Assembly: GCA_001603685.1 (NCBI GenBank)
Contig: LUZO01000180.1
Location: 1-19,416, forward strand
Source of the DNA: Bacteroidales bacterium Bact_23
Lineage (GTDB): Bacteria > Bacteroidota > Bacteroidia > Bacteroidales > Lentimicrobiaceae
Direction: 5' to 3'
DNA length: 19,416 nt
Shown: positions 1 through 8,824 of the stretch, piece by piece
Layout: every line of letters begins with the position of its first letter
Position numbering within the stretch: the first letter of the stretch is position 1
Position numbers and translations under genes: made by a program
The notes under the pieces: model-generated
Database searches by the model: none
What the model was told of the DNA's origin: nothing
Seen by the model: the letters and a program-made list of their open reading frames with translations, nothing else

Positions 1-115
1 GCTATAAACCGGTATTGTATAATAATATTAATAACAGCAAGCCAAAAACAGAGTAAATTAAAAACCCAAATAGCCTTTAATGTTTCCGGCAATAAATTTT
101 TATAAAGCTTCCGAC

Positions 116-1198
116 ATGCCTAAAACTCCAATTTACACCACAATTTTTGCTATTTTTCTGTTCATTACGGCCTGCAATCAGGACGGACACACTCCTGCCG
201 GGGAAGGGACAGGTATATCATCCATTCCTGCCAATGATACCGTAGTTGTTGAAACGGCGCTGGTAAAACAAGGCACTTTTACTATCGAAAACTGGTGCAA
301 CGGCACATTACAGGCGGGACAAAAAGCCATAATTCCTTTCGAGGTACAGGGCAACCTGATTAGTGTAAATGTCAGGAACGGGCAGTGGGTCAGCGCCGGG
401 CAACTTCTTGCGCAGATAGATGATTACCGTCAGAAACAGGCTTATGAGCAGGCTCTGATTAACCATCGCCAGGCTGAGATTGAGTACAACGATCAGTTGT
501 TGCTGTCCGGCTACAGTTCAACCGATACCTCGGCTGCTCCCGCAAAGGTTAAATCGGTTGCCAGGCTGCGTTCGGGTTTGCAGCAGGCAAACCTCGAGCT
601 TGAGAAAGCGCGCCGCGAGTTGTCCAACACGCGGCTTTCGGCTCCGGTAAGCGGTATGGTTGCCGGCCTTACAGCCCGTGCCTATACGCCTTCATCAGAA
701 TATAAAAATCTGTGTACCCTATTGAATACCCGCGAGATGCTGGCCGTTTTCGAAGTGCTTGAGCACGACGCTGCTGCTGTAAAACAGGGTGCTGCCGTTG
801 AAGTGATTCCGGTGGCCATGCCGGGCACCCGCTTCAGTGGCCGGGTAACCGGTGCCGATCCAATGCTAAGTAGCAATGGAACCATTTCAGTTACGGCAGC
901 AGTTCCAAACAGCGATGGCCGGTTAATTGACGGAATGAAAGTAAAAGTCGTGTTAAAAACTGCTATTCCGGACCAGATAATTGTTCCGAAACCGGCGGTT
1001 CTGGCGCGCCAGAACCGGCAGATCGTCTTTACGGTTGAAGACGGGCTGGCAATTTGGAATTATGTTACTACCGGTTACGAAAACAGCACCCACTACACCA
1101 TTACCGAAGGCCTTGAACCCGGGCAGGAAATCATAATCAGCAACAACCTTACCATCGGGCATCAGGCTCCGGTTATTGTTTCAAATCCCAAACACTAA
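116..1198 (+). CDS. RND efflux periplasmic adaptor (membrane fusion protein), lipoprotein
   Basis: This is the periplasmic adaptor of a tripartite efflux pump, linking the inner-membrane permease to an outer-membrane channel. The open frame reaches back to 80, but the ATG at 116 is preferred because it puts a clean lipoprotein signal at the N-terminus: a hydrophobic stretch, then a lipobox ITAC with Cys20. The 360-residue protein has the split lipoyl (barrel-sandwich) domain: first half about 79-101 (ISVNVRNGQWVSAGQLLAQI), an alpha-helical hairpin about 103-172, second half about 171-185 (LSAPVSGMVAGL), then beta-barrel and membrane-proximal domains. The hairpin turn carries a Ser/Thr/Ala-rich segment near 131-147. 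It is followed after 4 nt by two RND permeases, so it is the first gene of that operon within the window. The family assignment is strong; the substrate cannot be told from sequence. Confidence 0.93.
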   Translation: MPKTPIYTTIFAIFLFITACNQDGHTPAGEGTGISSIPANDTVVVETALVKQGTFTIENWCNGTLQAGQKAIIPFEVQGNLISVNVRNGQWVSAGQLLAQIDDYRQKQAYEQALINHRQAEIEYNDQLLLSGYSSTDTSAAPAKVKSVARLRSGLQQANLELEKARRELSNTRLSAPVSGMVAGLTARAYTPSSEYKNLCTLLNTREMLAVFEVLEHDAAAVKQGAAVEVIPVAMPGTRFSGRVTGADPMLSSNGTISVTAAVPNSDGRLIDGMKVKVVLKTAIPDQIIVPKPAVLARQNRQIVFTVEDGLAIWNYVTTGYENSTHYTITEGLEPGQEIIISNNLTIGHQAPVIVSNPKH

Positions 1199-1202
1199 GC
1201 CT

Positions 1203-4200
1203 ATGGCGGGCGAAGTGCATACAGAGGGTCGAAAACTGTTCAGTGCCTATACACTGAACATTCTGTTTGTGCTATTTGCACTTGTAGGCTTGGTGCTTAT
1301 TTCTCGTCTTACCATAAAGCTGAACCCCGGCCGGATAACCGATGCCCTTACGGTAAGCTTTATATACCCCGGAGCCTCACCCCAGGTAGTAGAGCATGAG
1401 GTAACCGCTGTACTTGAGGGTGCATTTTCAACCCTCCCCGGCATCCGCCATATCGAATCGTTCAGCAGTGCCGGTTATGGCTATATTACATTGGAAACCG
1501 GGTCGGGTACCAACATCGAAACGCTTCGTTTTCATGTTCTTTCCTTAATCAAGGATGTATGGCAGCATTTGCCTGCCGATGTAGGCTATCCGGAGATAAG
1601 CAGCGGGCGCAGAGACAACAGCGGGAAACAACTGCTTATCTCTTACACCCTTAATGGAAATGCCGGCTCGCAAACGCTTAAAACTTATGCTGAAACAAAC
1701 ATTGTAAGAACGCTGGCCGGGGTAAACGGGCTGAGCGGAATAGAAGTCCACGGTGCATCTCCCCTTGAGTGGCGGTTCAGATACAACTCTGAACTGCTTC
1801 GGCAATACGGAATAAGCCCTCAATATGTGGCAAATGCCATATACAAATGGCAGCAAATGAACGGTATAGGCACTTCACGACATCTGACTGCCGACAGCAC
1901 CCTGATCTCGGTTCCCGTCAGCATGGCCCATGAAGGCTGGAACGACCCGGAAAACATGTGGAAGTCAATTCCCCTGGTAAATAATAATGGTACAATCATT
2001 ACGGCAGGCGATGTTGCAACACTTGAAGTTGATGAACAGCAACCTTCGGGCTATTTCAGGATAAACGGCAAAACCACAATATCAATAAACATTTATGCCA
2101 CTCCGGCTTCGAATCAGATTGCACTGGCAAACAAAATTTACGAGGCAGAAAGCAAAATAAGTTCAGCCTTACCCGACGACTGGTCGCTGATAAAAATGTA
2201 TGACTCCAGCGAATACCTCAGGCGTGAAATCAGTAAAACCACCCGAAGAATCACGGCTGCTATTGTTTTGCTGCTGCTTTTTGTACTCCTGGTTCAGCGC
2301 AGCTTCCGCTACCTGCTGCTCATTATGATCAGCCTGATTGTCAACATTGCCATAGCAATAATCTTTTACTATTTATTTGGTGTAGAAATCCATCTGGTTT
2401 CAATTGCCGGCATAACCGTGAGCATTGGCATCATCATCGACAATTACATAATGATGACGGATTACCTGCTTTATCGCCGCTCGCTCAATGTATTTATGGC
2501 GGTTTTGGGAGCAACGCTGACTACCCTTGGAGCATTGGTGGTAATCTTTTTTCTGGATGAATCCGACCGTGCCAATCTGATTGACTTCTCCTATGTTATC
2601 ATTATCAACCTTGCTGTTTCACTATTTGTTGCCCTGTTTTTTATTCCCTCGCTGATGGAGGGGCTCAATATCAGCCGGCACCGCAAACCCCGCAGCATTG
2701 CCCGCCTGAAACGGGTTGCCTTTTTCAACCGTCTCTATCGGGCATATATAAAATTTGCCGTCAGATTTCGTCCGGTTTTTATAATACTGATGATTCTTGC
2801 ATTCGGGCTTCCGGTTCAACTTCTCCCCACTTCTATCGACAGCAGCAAGCCGGGAGCTAGCCTATACAACCACACGCTTGGCAGTGCTTTTTTCAGGAAT
2901 ATTCTGTACCGCCCGCTCGAAAAGCTAACCGGAGGAAGCCTCTCTCTGTTTATGAATCATGTTTCCTCGCGCAGCAGCTATTATCAGCCATCAGGCGAGG
3001 TAAACCTCTACATCAGGGTATCGTTACCGACCGGCACAACCATTGGCCAGCTTAACGATGTGTGTGTAAAGCTCGAAGGTTATCTTTCGCAATTTCCCGC
3101 CATCAGGCAGTTTCAGACCTATGTAAACAACCCTCAGGATGCAAGCATCATTGTCTATTTTAAGGAAGAAGCGCAGAAAACACACCATCCGGGCATAGTC
3201 AAGGATTTTATGATCGGCAAAGCAAACGAGTTCGCCGGTGCCGATTTCGGGATATATATGCGAAACGAATGGTTTAGCAATGAATTGGGTGATGGATGGC
3301 GTATGTCGCAAATAAGACTCAGCGGATACGATTACCGCGAACTGATTGCCCATGCCCACCGGCTCAACGACACCCTGATGCAGAATCCGCGTATTCAGAA
3401 TATTGCCATTTTCAGCGGCAATGATCTTTATCAGCAAAGCCGCGTTGTTGATGAGCTTGGTCTGAGTATCGACAAATCGCTGCTGGCGGCTGCCGGCCTG
3501 GGCTATTTCGATTACCTGTCCGACCTTTATCAATACACCGCCGGGCCTACCGCCCAAACCACAATAGCCGGCAATGACGGATATCTGCAAGCCCGCCTCA
3601 CCGCTTCCGATCTCGAGAAATTCGACCTGTGGATGCTGATGAATACGGGAGCAGGAAACGACAGCATAAGATTAAAGCCCGCCGATGCGGCAAAACTGGT
3701 ATCTGTAAAAGTTGACGGCAATATTTACAAGAAAGACCAATCCTATATCATTATTGTGGCTTACGATTTTCTAGGCCCTGACCAGCTTGCCAAAAAAATA
3801 CTAAAACGCGAAACTGAAAAGCTAAACAAAATGCTGCCAATGGGTTACAAGGCAGAAATACCGGATTACCGTTTATCCTGGATGTTTGGCGACAAACCTC
3901 TGCAATACAGTTTACTGGCCCTTATCGTTGTGATAATCTGGGCAATCAGCGCCATACTTTTCGAATCGCTTTTACAACCGCTTGTAGTTATCAGCATCAT
4001 CCCCATGTCGTTCATCGGGGTTTTTCTGACTTTCTACCATTTTAACATTGTTTTCGATGAGGGCGGATATGCATCGCTGCTGCTGCTTAGCGGGCTTTCG
4101 GTAAATATGGCCATTTACATCATCAACGATCTGAACCAACTTCGGAAGTCGAACCGCCACGACAATCTGTCGAACTATCTGAAAGCATATCATCTGAAAA

Positions 4201-4424
4201 TCATTCCGATATTCTTAACAACGGCTTCAACCATTCTGGGGCTGATTCCGTTTTTGCTGTTCGATGAAAAAACAGGCTTCTGGACTGCTTTTGCATCGGG
4301 TACCATTGGCGGGCTGGTAGTTTCGGTGCCCATTTTCATTCTATTTCTTCCGCTGCTGATCCGTTTGGATCTGAAGAAAGCCGGCAATAACAATTCATCT
4401 GTAATTCATCCACATAAAAACTGA
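1203..4424 (+). CDS. RND family efflux permease (first of a tandem pair)
   Basis: This inner-membrane, proton-driven RND transporter has 1073 residues, the usual size for AcrB/HAE-like pumps. The frame is open from 1176, inside the adaptor gene, but the ATG at 1203, 4 nt after the adaptor stop, is the likelier start. It shows the duplicated RND plan: an N-terminal transmembrane helix, a large periplasmic porter/docking region, a helix bundle, and a second repeat. In the TM4 segment (SIGIIIDNYIMMTD) Asp413 matches AcrB Asp407, and the second relay Asp is Asn414. In the TM10 segment (GLSVNMAIYIIND) the position of AcrB Lys940 is Asn968, followed by Met969. It is more divergent than the next permease. 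Its adaptor and partner suggest a heteromeric pump; this is inference from gene order. The transported compound is unknown. Confidence 0.92.
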   Translation: MAGEVHTEGRKLFSAYTLNILFVLFALVGLVLISRLTIKLNPGRITDALTVSFIYPGASPQVVEHEVTAVLEGAFSTLPGIRHIESFSSAGYGYITLETGSGTNIETLRFHVLSLIKDVWQHLPADVGYPEISSGRRDNSGKQLLISYTLNGNAGSQTLKTYAETNIVRTLAGVNGLSGIEVHGASPLEWRFRYNSELLRQYGISPQYVANAIYKWQQMNGIGTSRHLTADSTLISVPVSMAHEGWNDPENMWKSIPLVNNNGTIITAGDVATLEVDEQQPSGYFRINGKTTISINIYATPASNQIALANKIYEAESKISSALPDDWSLIKMYDSSEYLRREISKTTRRITAAIVLLLLFVLLVQRSFRYLLLIMISLIVNIAIAIIFYYLFGVEIHLVSIAGITVSIGIIIDNYIMMTDYLLYRRSLNVFMAVLGATLTTLGALVVIFFLDESDRANLIDFSYVIIINLAVSLFVALFFIPSLMEGLNISRHRKPRSIARLKRVAFFNRLYRAYIKFAVRFRPVFIILMILAFGLPVQLLPTSIDSSKPGASLYNHTLGSAFFRNILYRPLEKLTGGSLSLFMNHVSSRSSYYQPSGEVNLYIRVSLPTGTTIGQLNDVCVKLEGYLSQFPAIRQFQTYVNNPQDASIIVYFKEEAQKTHHPGIVKDFMIGKANEFAGADFGIYMRNEWFSNELGDGWRMSQIRLSGYDYRELIAHAHRLNDTLMQNPRIQNIAIFSGNDLYQQSRVVDELGLSIDKSLLAAAGLGYFDYLSDLYQYTAGPTAQTTIAGNDGYLQARLTASDLEKFDLWMLMNTGAGNDSIRLKPADAAKLVSVKVDGNIYKKDQSYIIIVAYDFLGPDQLAKKILKRETEKLNKMLPMGYKAEIPDYRLSWMFGDKPLQYSLLALIVVIIWAISAILFESLLQPLVVISIIPMSFIGVFLTFYHFNIVFDEGGYASLLLLSGLSVNMAIYIINDLNQLRKSNRHDNLSNYLKAYHLKIIPIFLTTASTILGLIPFLLFDEKTGFWTAFASGTIGGLVVSVPIFILFLPLLIRLDLKKAGNNNSSVIHPHKN

Positions 4425-4428
4425 TTTT

Positions 4429-7400
4429 ATGGTCAAATACCTGGTTGAGAGGCCCATTGCCGTAATCATATCGTTCATCGCCATTGTGGTGATCGGCCTG
4501 GTGGTAATCGGATTACTTCCTGTATCGCTGCTTCCGGATATAAAGATTCCTGAAATTACGGTTTATATAACGCACCCCAATACCAATGCCATTGACCTTG
4601 AGCGTTCCATTGTTTCGGGGATGCGCGCCAGGCTGCTGCAGTTGCCCGGCCTCGAAGACATCAGCAGCGAAACCCGCGACAACAGCTCCATTATCCGCCT
4701 CAGATTCAGCTATGGAACCAATACCGATTACGCTTTCATTGAAGTAAACGACAAAGTAGATGCGGCAATGGCCACACTCCCCCGCGAAGTCAGGCGGCCA
4801 AAAATCATCAAGGCAAGCGCTACCGATATCCCCGTTTTTCTTCTCAATCTAAGCCTGAAGGATACAGCCTCCAAATACCAGGATGAGGAATTCAATGAGC
4901 TCAGCACATTTGCCGAAACCATTATCCGCCGCCGCATTGAGCAGCTTCAAAGCGTTGCTTTTGCCGATATCAGCGGCATTACCAAGCCCGAACTCTACAT
5001 CATTCCCGACGAATCAATGATGCAGAATCTGAACCTCAGCACCGACGATATTGGTTATGCCCTGAAACAGAACAACATAAGTGTTAGCGGAATAATGGTC
5101 AGAGAGGGAGAGTTGCAGTATAACCTGATTTTCAGAAATGAGCTCCGCACCATCGACGATGTAAAATCGGTACTGGTTAATGTTCACGGCCAGCCGATAC
5201 CGCTTGAAAGAATTGCCAGGGTGGGGATCCGTCCGCAAACCATGCAGGGGATGTATCTGTCGCAGGGAAAACAGGCCGTTTGTCTGGGGCTGATCAAAAG
5301 CAGTGATGCACGCATAGAAACCATGAGAGACGAGGTGAATGAAGTTGTGGAAGAGCTGAAGAGCAATTACCCGGGCATCGATTTTGAAACCAGCCAGGAT
5401 CAGTCGTTTTTGCTTACCTATACCATCGACAACCTGAAAGAGAACCTGATACAAGGCGCCTTTCTGGCCATCATTGTTATGTTTTTCTTTATCAGAGACT
5501 ACCGCAGCCCAATGCTCATCGCACTTACCATGCCGGTTACTTTAGTTATTTGTCTGTTCTTCTTCTATGTCTTTGGCATTTCGCTCAATATTGTCTCTCT
5601 TTCTGGTCTTATTTTGGGAATAGGAATGATGGTTGACAACTCTATTGTAGTGATTGACAATATTATACAGTATCAGGAACGGGGAAATCCGCTGTTGCAG
5701 GCCATTGTTAAGGGAACCAACGAAGTTATCGCTCCCATGATATCTTCAACCCTTACTTCATGCGCCATTTTTATCCCGCTTATCTTCCTGAGCGGAATTG
5801 CCGGAGCCCTGTTTTACGATCAGGCGGTGGCCATCGCCATCGGCCAAGGCATCTCTCTGCTGATATCAATTACCCTCACTCCTACCCTTTTCCATCTGGT
5901 ACACCATAAAAGCGACAAACACAAAGAGATCGCCTTTCTGAAGAAACTGAAACTCTTTGATATGGAGAGGTCGTACCACAAGGGATTTGATTTTATTTTC
6001 AGGCATCACTGGATTACCTTTGGCGTGCTTGCCCTGGTTATGATTGGCGGAGTGGTATCCATAAAGGTAATGGACAAACGGCAACTGCCCATTCTTCCGC
6101 AGCATGAAACCATACTGAAGGTTGACTGGAACGAGAACATCCACGCCGATGAAAACAGCCGCAGGGTAAAACAACTGCTTAAAATCCCCGGCGAGCGGCT
6201 GCAACAGTCAAATGCATTCATTGGCGAGCAGCAGTTTGTGCTGAACCGCGGGCTGGATATGAGCCCTTATGAATGTCAGCTCTATTTGAATGTGAAAAGC
6301 AGCAGGCATCTGAGAGAGTTAACCGCTATGCTCGGGTCGTATCTAAATACCAACTATCCGAAAGCTTCATTCTCCTTTGCCGATCCTGAGAATCCGTTTA
6401 TGAAAGTATTTTCGGCCCGCGAAAGCAACCTGACGGTAAGGCTGAGAACAGGCAACAGCGATACTCCCCCGCCCATCAGCCTTGCAAATACGGTAGCTGC
6501 TGAAATCAACAGCAGTCTGAATATCGCCGGCGAAAGAATTCCCACGCGCCAGCAATATCTGATTACCGTAAGGCCCGAAATACTGCTCCTTTACCACATC
6601 GAATACAACGATATCGTAAATACACTGAAAACAGCCTTTAACAACAATTACACCGATAATCTGAAGGCTTCGGACCGCTACATCCCCATACTGATCGGCT
6701 CTGACCCCATGACGATGGAGCGTGCAGTAAATACGCTGTTTGTCAGCAACAGATACGGCCGGAAATTCCCGGTAAAAAACCTGATAAATATTGAACTCAG
6801 CAACGACTACCGCACCATTTACGGGGGCGCCGAAGGAATTTATGTACCTCTGCAGATTGCGGCTACGGCCAATGAAACACCGCAGGTTATTAAAACGGTG
6901 GAAGAAATTGTAAGAAAAAACCCCGGGCTGGAAGCCGGCTTCTCGGGAAGCTATTTCAGTAACCGGAAGATGATGTCGGAAATGACGGTAATTATGATAA
7001 TCTCCATAATGCTGCTCTTTTTTATTCTTGCAGCACAGTTCGAGTCGCTCAGTATTCCGTGGGTAGTGCTTACCGAGCTTCCTCTCGATATTGCCTTTGC
7101 CGCCATTGTCCTTTATGCGGCAGGTAACTCCATCAATGCCATGTCGCTGATCGGTTTTATCGTAATGGGAGGTATCATCATCAACGACTCAATACTGAAG
7201 ATTGACACCATCAACCAGTTGCGCAAAGAGGGCTGGGAGCTGAAAGCGGCCATACACGAAGGCGGAAGCCGCAGGCTGAAACCCATTGTAATGACCGCAC
7301 TGGTTACCGTTATAGCACTGGTACCCCAGATGATAGGCAGCGGACTGGGCGCAAAATTGCAATTACCGCTTTCGCTCACCATACTCGGCGGAATGACTTT

Positions 7401-7512
7401 CGGAACTGCCGTTAGTTTGTGGATCATCCCCCTGTTCTACTATTATTTGATTGAAACCGGCCAATGGTTCAGAAAGAAGTTCGGGAAAACGGAAGTTTCA
7501 GAAAAGATTTAG
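4429..7512 (+). CDS. RND family efflux permease (second of a tandem pair)
   Basis: This is a second full-length RND permease (1027 residues), starting 4 nt after the stop of the first, with no clear Shine-Dalgarno sequence. The N-terminus (LVERPIAVIISFIAIVVIGL) is the standard first transmembrane helix of HAE-type pumps. The TM4 motif GIGMMVDNSIVVIDN holds Asp403-Asn404; VDN is a common variant of the AcrB Asp pair. The TM10 motif GGIIINDSILKID has Asn919-Asp920 where AcrB has Lys940-Asn941. Asn at the Lys position is frequent in Bacteroidota RND pumps, whereas the following Asp is less usual. The segment AAQFESLSIPWVVL starts the C-terminal helix bundle, as in AcrB-like proteins. It probably works with the shared adaptor. 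Specificity (drug, metal, lipid or bile acid) cannot be assigned. Confidence 0.94.
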   Translation: MVKYLVERPIAVIISFIAIVVIGLVVIGLLPVSLLPDIKIPEITVYITHPNTNAIDLERSIVSGMRARLLQLPGLEDISSETRDNSSIIRLRFSYGTNTDYAFIEVNDKVDAAMATLPREVRRPKIIKASATDIPVFLLNLSLKDTASKYQDEEFNELSTFAETIIRRRIEQLQSVAFADISGITKPELYIIPDESMMQNLNLSTDDIGYALKQNNISVSGIMVREGELQYNLIFRNELRTIDDVKSVLVNVHGQPIPLERIARVGIRPQTMQGMYLSQGKQAVCLGLIKSSDARIETMRDEVNEVVEELKSNYPGIDFETSQDQSFLLTYTIDNLKENLIQGAFLAIIVMFFFIRDYRSPMLIALTMPVTLVICLFFFYVFGISLNIVSLSGLILGIGMMVDNSIVVIDNIIQYQERGNPLLQAIVKGTNEVIAPMISSTLTSCAIFIPLIFLSGIAGALFYDQAVAIAIGQGISLLISITLTPTLFHLVHHKSDKHKEIAFLKKLKLFDMERSYHKGFDFIFRHHWITFGVLALVMIGGVVSIKVMDKRQLPILPQHETILKVDWNENIHADENSRRVKQLLKIPGERLQQSNAFIGEQQFVLNRGLDMSPYECQLYLNVKSSRHLRELTAMLGSYLNTNYPKASFSFADPENPFMKVFSARESNLTVRLRTGNSDTPPPISLANTVAAEINSSLNIAGERIPTRQQYLITVRPEILLLYHIEYNDIVNTLKTAFNNNYTDNLKASDRYIPILIGSDPMTMERAVNTLFVSNRYGRKFPVKNLINIELSNDYRTIYGGAEGIYVPLQIAATANETPQVIKTVEEIVRKNPGLEAGFSGSYFSNRKMMSEMTVIMIISIMLLFFILAAQFESLSIPWVVLTELPLDIAFAAIVLYAAGNSINAMSLIGFIVMGGIIINDSILKIDTINQLRKEGWELKAAIHEGGSRRLKPIVMTALVTVIALVPQMIGSGLGAKLQLPLSLTILGGMTFGTAVSLWIIPLFYYYLIETGQWFRKKFGKTEVSEKI

Positions 7513-7615
7513 AGGTAAAAAAAAACAATTGAAACCGGATATTGGCGACCGAGTTGTTAAAACACTCAGAATCAAGCAGTGGGATTTTACAAATTTCTTA
7601 TTGGCTAATTCGTAT

Positions 7616-7623
7616 TAAATTTG
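7616..7623 (+). promoter_or_regulatory. Predicted Bacteroidota -7 promoter box for the methyltransferase
   Basis: The sequence TAAATTTG fits the Bacteroidota sigma-ABfr -7 consensus TAnnTTTG exactly. A TTTC at 7594-7597 lies 18 nt upstream as a plausible -33 element. Transcription would begin a few bases downstream, between the box and the ATG at 7642. This argues against the TTG at 7621 as a start, since that codon lies inside the box. Confidence 0.55.
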
Positions 7624-7641
7624 CGTTTTAAAAACCGCTCC

Positions 7642-8658
7642 ATGGCATCCGAAGAAAACATAAATGCGCTGATTACCCGACTGAACGAGGGTTTTGGCGA
7701 TTCCACCCTGATAAAAGCCACCCTCAGCAACAAACGCCGGAAGGATTCTGATCTGAACAATGTATTTATCCGGCCGGTGGTGATTCGCGGCGAAGCGGTA
7801 TTGCAGTTTGTTTACCGGTATGCCACAAAAGACATCACCACAAATTACAGCGCTTCGGATGCTTCCGCCGAAATTGAAAAGCTGCTTGCCGGATCGTTTC
7901 TGAATGCCGACCTGTATACCTCCACGGCCGATTACAGCTATCTGAGCAACAGAAAAGGGAACAGCCGCCTGTTGAAAAAGGCGCCCTCATCCACCGAACT
8001 TCCGGTTTACCGCCACGATAAAATAAAGCGAAGGCTGATTTCCGCCGAAAACAACATCTACCTGCGCGAGCTGGGTGTTGTGACCGAAAACTGGAAGGTT
8101 AAAGCGGGCATGGAGGACAAATTCAGGCAGATAAACCGGTACGCCGAACTGGTGGATGATGTGCTGAAAACTGCCGCCCTGCCCGATAATTTCACCATAG
8201 CCGATATGGGATCGGGGAAAGGTTACCTCACCTTTGCACTTTACGACCACCTCAGCCGCAACTTCGGGAAGCCGTTCAGCATGACGGGGGTAGAACTGCG
8301 CCCGCAACTGGTGGATTTCTGCAATTCGGTGGCGGAAAAAGCCGGTTTCGGCAAGCTCCGGTTTATTACCGGCTCCATCGAAACCGCCCTCCTTCCCTCC
8401 ATTGATGTGCTGATAGCGCTGCACGCCTGCGATACCGCCACCGACGAAGCCATTTTCCGGGGCATCAGCTCGGATGCACGGGTAATTATGGTGGCTCCGT
8501 GCTGCCACAAACAGATCAGAAAGCAACTGAATCCGCCCGGAACGCTGAGAGAGATTACCCGCTACGGCATCTTCGCCGAACGCCAGGCCGAAAACCCTCA
8601 CCGATACCCTTCGCGCCATGATACTGGAAGCCTGGGGCTACAAAACCGCAGTGGCTGA
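7642..8658 (+). CDS. Class I SAM-dependent methyltransferase, 5' part of a frameshifted gene
   Basis: This is the larger piece of a Rossmann-fold methyltransferase resembling the Methyltransf_32 group. An N-terminal extension (about 1-180) precedes SAM motif I, ADMGSGKGYLTFAL, with DMGSGKG at 188-194. The acidic strand-2 motif is VELRPQLVDFC (about 217-227). A strand-4 region, ALHACDTATDEAI, and the family hallmark APCCHKQIRKQL (about 285-296) follow. After residue 317 (QAE) the frame leaves the family pattern and runs on as an unrelated Pro/Arg/Ser-rich tail to a stop at 8658. The expected C-terminus continues in the +1 frame up to 8824. Removing one A from the A4 run at 8591-8594 would give a continuous 393-residue protein. 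The methylated substrate is not known. The start at 7642 is chosen over the TTG at 7621 because of the promoter box. Confidence 0.85.
   Translation: MASEENINALITRLNEGFGDSTLIKATLSNKRRKDSDLNNVFIRPVVIRGEAVLQFVYRYATKDITTNYSASDASAEIEKLLAGSFLNADLYTSTADYSYLSNRKGNSRLLKKAPSSTELPVYRHDKIKRRLISAENNIYLRELGVVTENWKVKAGMEDKFRQINRYAELVDDVLKTAALPDNFTIADMGSGKGYLTFALYDHLSRNFGKPFSMTGVELRPQLVDFCNSVAEKAGFGKLRFITGSIETALLPSIDVLIALHACDTATDEAIFRGISSDARVIMVAPCCHKQIRKQLNPPGTLREITRYGIFAERQAENPHRYPSRHDTGSLGLQNRSG
8591..8594 (+). other. Frameshift site (AAAA run, one base in excess)
   Basis: The local sequence GCCGAAAACCCTCACC reads AENPH in the upstream frame. With one A fewer it reads AETLTDTLRAM, joining directly to the downstream frame. 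Only one net base separates the two frames, and no other disruption was seen in the gene. Confidence 0.75.
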
Positions 8659-8824
8659 GTTTATCTCATCCGAACACACCCCGAAGAATGTAATGATATC
8701 GGCCATCCGTAAAAAGACAGTCGCCGAACCCGATATAGAGGTTTTGAAACGGATTTCCGCTCTGAAAAAGGAGTTTGGAATTGAGTTTCATTACCTTGAA
8801 AAGCTGCTGAAGAAGGGAATTTGA
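8618..8824 (+). CDS. SAM-dependent methyltransferase, 3' part after the frameshift
   Basis: This frame holds the C-terminal part of the methyltransferase. Read through the overlap, the frame from about 8590 gives ETLTDTLRAMILEAWGY, then EFISSEHTPKNVMISAIRK, which completes the domain naturally. The ATG at 8618 is internal to the original gene and probably not a genuine start. The fragment ends KKGI-stop, and its TGA falls in the first ATTTGA linker of the adjacent repeat tract. Whether the break is real (pseudogene or reduced function), a sequencing or assembly error at the A4 run, or is bypassed by slippage cannot be decided here. On its own this 68-residue piece lacks the SAM-binding site and would be inactive. 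Confidence 0.7.
   Translation: MILEAWGYKTAVAEFISSEHTPKNVMISAIRKKTVAEPDIEVLKRISALKKEFGIEFHYLEKLLKKGI

Noticed and set aside
1..115. Promoter or gene end before the efflux operon
   Set aside because: The AT-rich stretch contains only weak box-like matches (such as TAAATTTT at 93-100) and no supported coding end. The operon may begin left of the window.
3024..3590. 188-codon minus-strand open frame within the first RND permease
   Set aside because: It is antisense to a continuous, well-conserved permease and has no recognised motif.
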